Below, one piece after another: positions 63,486 through 64,000 of a DNA stretch of 64,000 bases (position 1 is the first letter of the stretch; each line of letters opens with the position of its first letter). Origin of the DNA: Candidatus Polarisedimenticola svalbardensis (lineage in GTDB: Bacteria; Acidobacteriota; Polarisedimenticolia; Polarisedimenticolales; Polarisedimenticolaceae); the NCBI GenBank assembly GCA_014764515.1, contig JACXWD010000007.1:29182-93181 (forward strand), in the 5' to 3' direction. Both the position numbers and the translations under genes were made by a program. Below the pieces are notes generated by a model. It saw nothing but the letters and a program-made list of their open reading frames with translations, was not told the origin of the DNA and made no database searches.

Positions 63486-64000
63486 CTATCCCTCGACCGG
63501 CTCCCGGGCCAGCTTGCGGTCCTCGATCCAGGCGGCGAGAAGGATCAGCACATTCCAGATGTTCCACCACAGGATCGTCCGCCATCCGGGGAAAAAGATC
63601 ACCGCAAGGTAGTTGCACATCCCCACCAAAAGCATGGCGGAGACAAAACTCTTGCCCTTGAGATCCGGGAGCTTGATCTTGCTGACCAGCAGCACCGACA
63701 ACAGCATCAGAAGCGCCACCGCCCAGATCGGCTCGAAACGGCCTCGCATCAGGACTGCCGCCATCAGGTAGCCGGCGCCGATCGGACACGGCATGCCGGT
63801 GGTCCGCCTGGCCTTGGAATGGGGATCGGAGGCCAGGTTGAACCGGGCCAGCCGCAGCACCACCGCGAGAAGATAGATTGCGGCCGCTGCGTAACCGATC
63901 ATCCCCAGCGGCTCCAGCATGGCCCGCTGGATCAGGAAAGCCGGTGCGGCGCCGAAACTCAGGGCATCGCTGAAGGAATCGAACTGCTGGCCGAATTCGC
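63486..64000 (-). CDS. pssA: CDP-diacylglycerol-serine O-phosphatidyltransferase (5' end outside window)
   Basis: The leftward frame enters at the right edge and ends at 63486. The first visible residues, FGQQFDSFSDALSFGAAPAF, carry the second half of the CDP-alcohol phosphotransferase motif (G-x3-D-x3-D). Several membrane segments follow, with RLARFNL and GMPCPIGAG typical of PssA. It makes phosphatidylserine for phosphatidylethanolamine. About the first 60-80 residues are missing. Confidence 0.88.
   Translation of the reverse strand, partial: EFGQQFDSFSDALSFGAAPAFLIQRAMLEPLGMIGYAAAAIYLLAVVLRLARFNLASDPHSKARRTTGMPCPIGAGYLMAAVLMRGRFEPIWAVALLMLLSVLLVSKIKLPDLKGKSFVSAMLLVGMCNYLAVIFFPGWRTILWWNIWNVLILLAAWIEDRKLAREPVEG

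Overview
This 64 kb window is a GC-rich, densely coded bacterial chromosome segment with a clearly Gram-negative character: several Sec, Tat and lipoprotein signals, multihaem c-type cytochromes, and a CDP-diacylglycerol-serine phosphatidyltransferase. The protein repertoire is what one expects from Acidobacteriota or a neighbouring anaerobic or facultative phylum. It includes a VWFA-related secreted protein, a Ser/Thr kinase fused to TolB-like and TPR regions, DUF4388, DUF4382, DUF4097 and GIN-type proteins, a GPP34 protein and 2-oxoacid:ferredoxin oxidoreductases. This placement is inference from gene content only. No rRNA, tRNA, CRISPR array, phage or insertion-sequence gene was recognised.

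Layout. 1-5945: a partial TetR/FadR-like regulator diverges from a fadN-fadA-fadE beta-oxidation operon, with similar palindromes before both units. 5952-8416: purine-type permease, SpoU methyltransferase and a DUF4388 protein. 8598-14853: large M14 peptidase, then a leftward set of VWFA-related protein, nitroreductase and HEAT lipoprotein. 15009-17084: acpS, a DUF4382 lipoprotein, and a peroxiredoxin-glutaredoxin fusion whose peroxidatic residue is encoded by an in-frame TGA (probable selenoprotein), closed by a clear terminator. 17191-25961: kinase-TPR protein, TatD nuclease, small membrane protein, prfC, M16 peptidase, GIN-repeat protein. 26166-33978: PDZ protein, glutamate dehydrogenase, and two unusual PPDK/PEP-synthase ATP-binding-domain proteins, the second carrying a C-terminal nucleotidyltransferase, with a convergent metallophosphoesterase. 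34068-40049: 6-phosphogluconate dehydrogenase, ArsC-like phosphatase, an 11-haem cytochrome c fused to a membrane cytochrome b, and a YgiQ-type radical SAM protein. 40152-43929: an ArsR-headed Hmc-like transmembrane redox operon. 44026-48913: DEAD-box helicase, phosphoesterase, GPP34 protein, nitronate monooxygenase-like protein. 49126-57207: a ten-gene operon combining a four-subunit 2-oxoacid oxidoreductase with NuoE/F/G-like NAD-linked subunits, an extra ferredoxin, a ferritin-like protein and a YbjQ-type protein. 57297-64000: DUF4097 protein, CorA, a DASS transporter, a secreted beta-helix protein, a small Cys-rich protein and partial pssA.

Together the genes describe a heterotroph that oxidises fatty acids and amino acids and moves electrons through ferredoxin/NAD-linked complexes and multihaem membrane modules. 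Convergent genes usually overlap at their 3' ends. A family of GGGGACA-bounded palindromic repeats lies in intergenic gaps. The most notable points are the selenocysteine-type peroxiredoxin-glutaredoxin fusion, the gdh-linked ATP-binding/nucleotidyltransferase pair, and the 2-oxoacid-oxidoreductase/NuoEFG operon.
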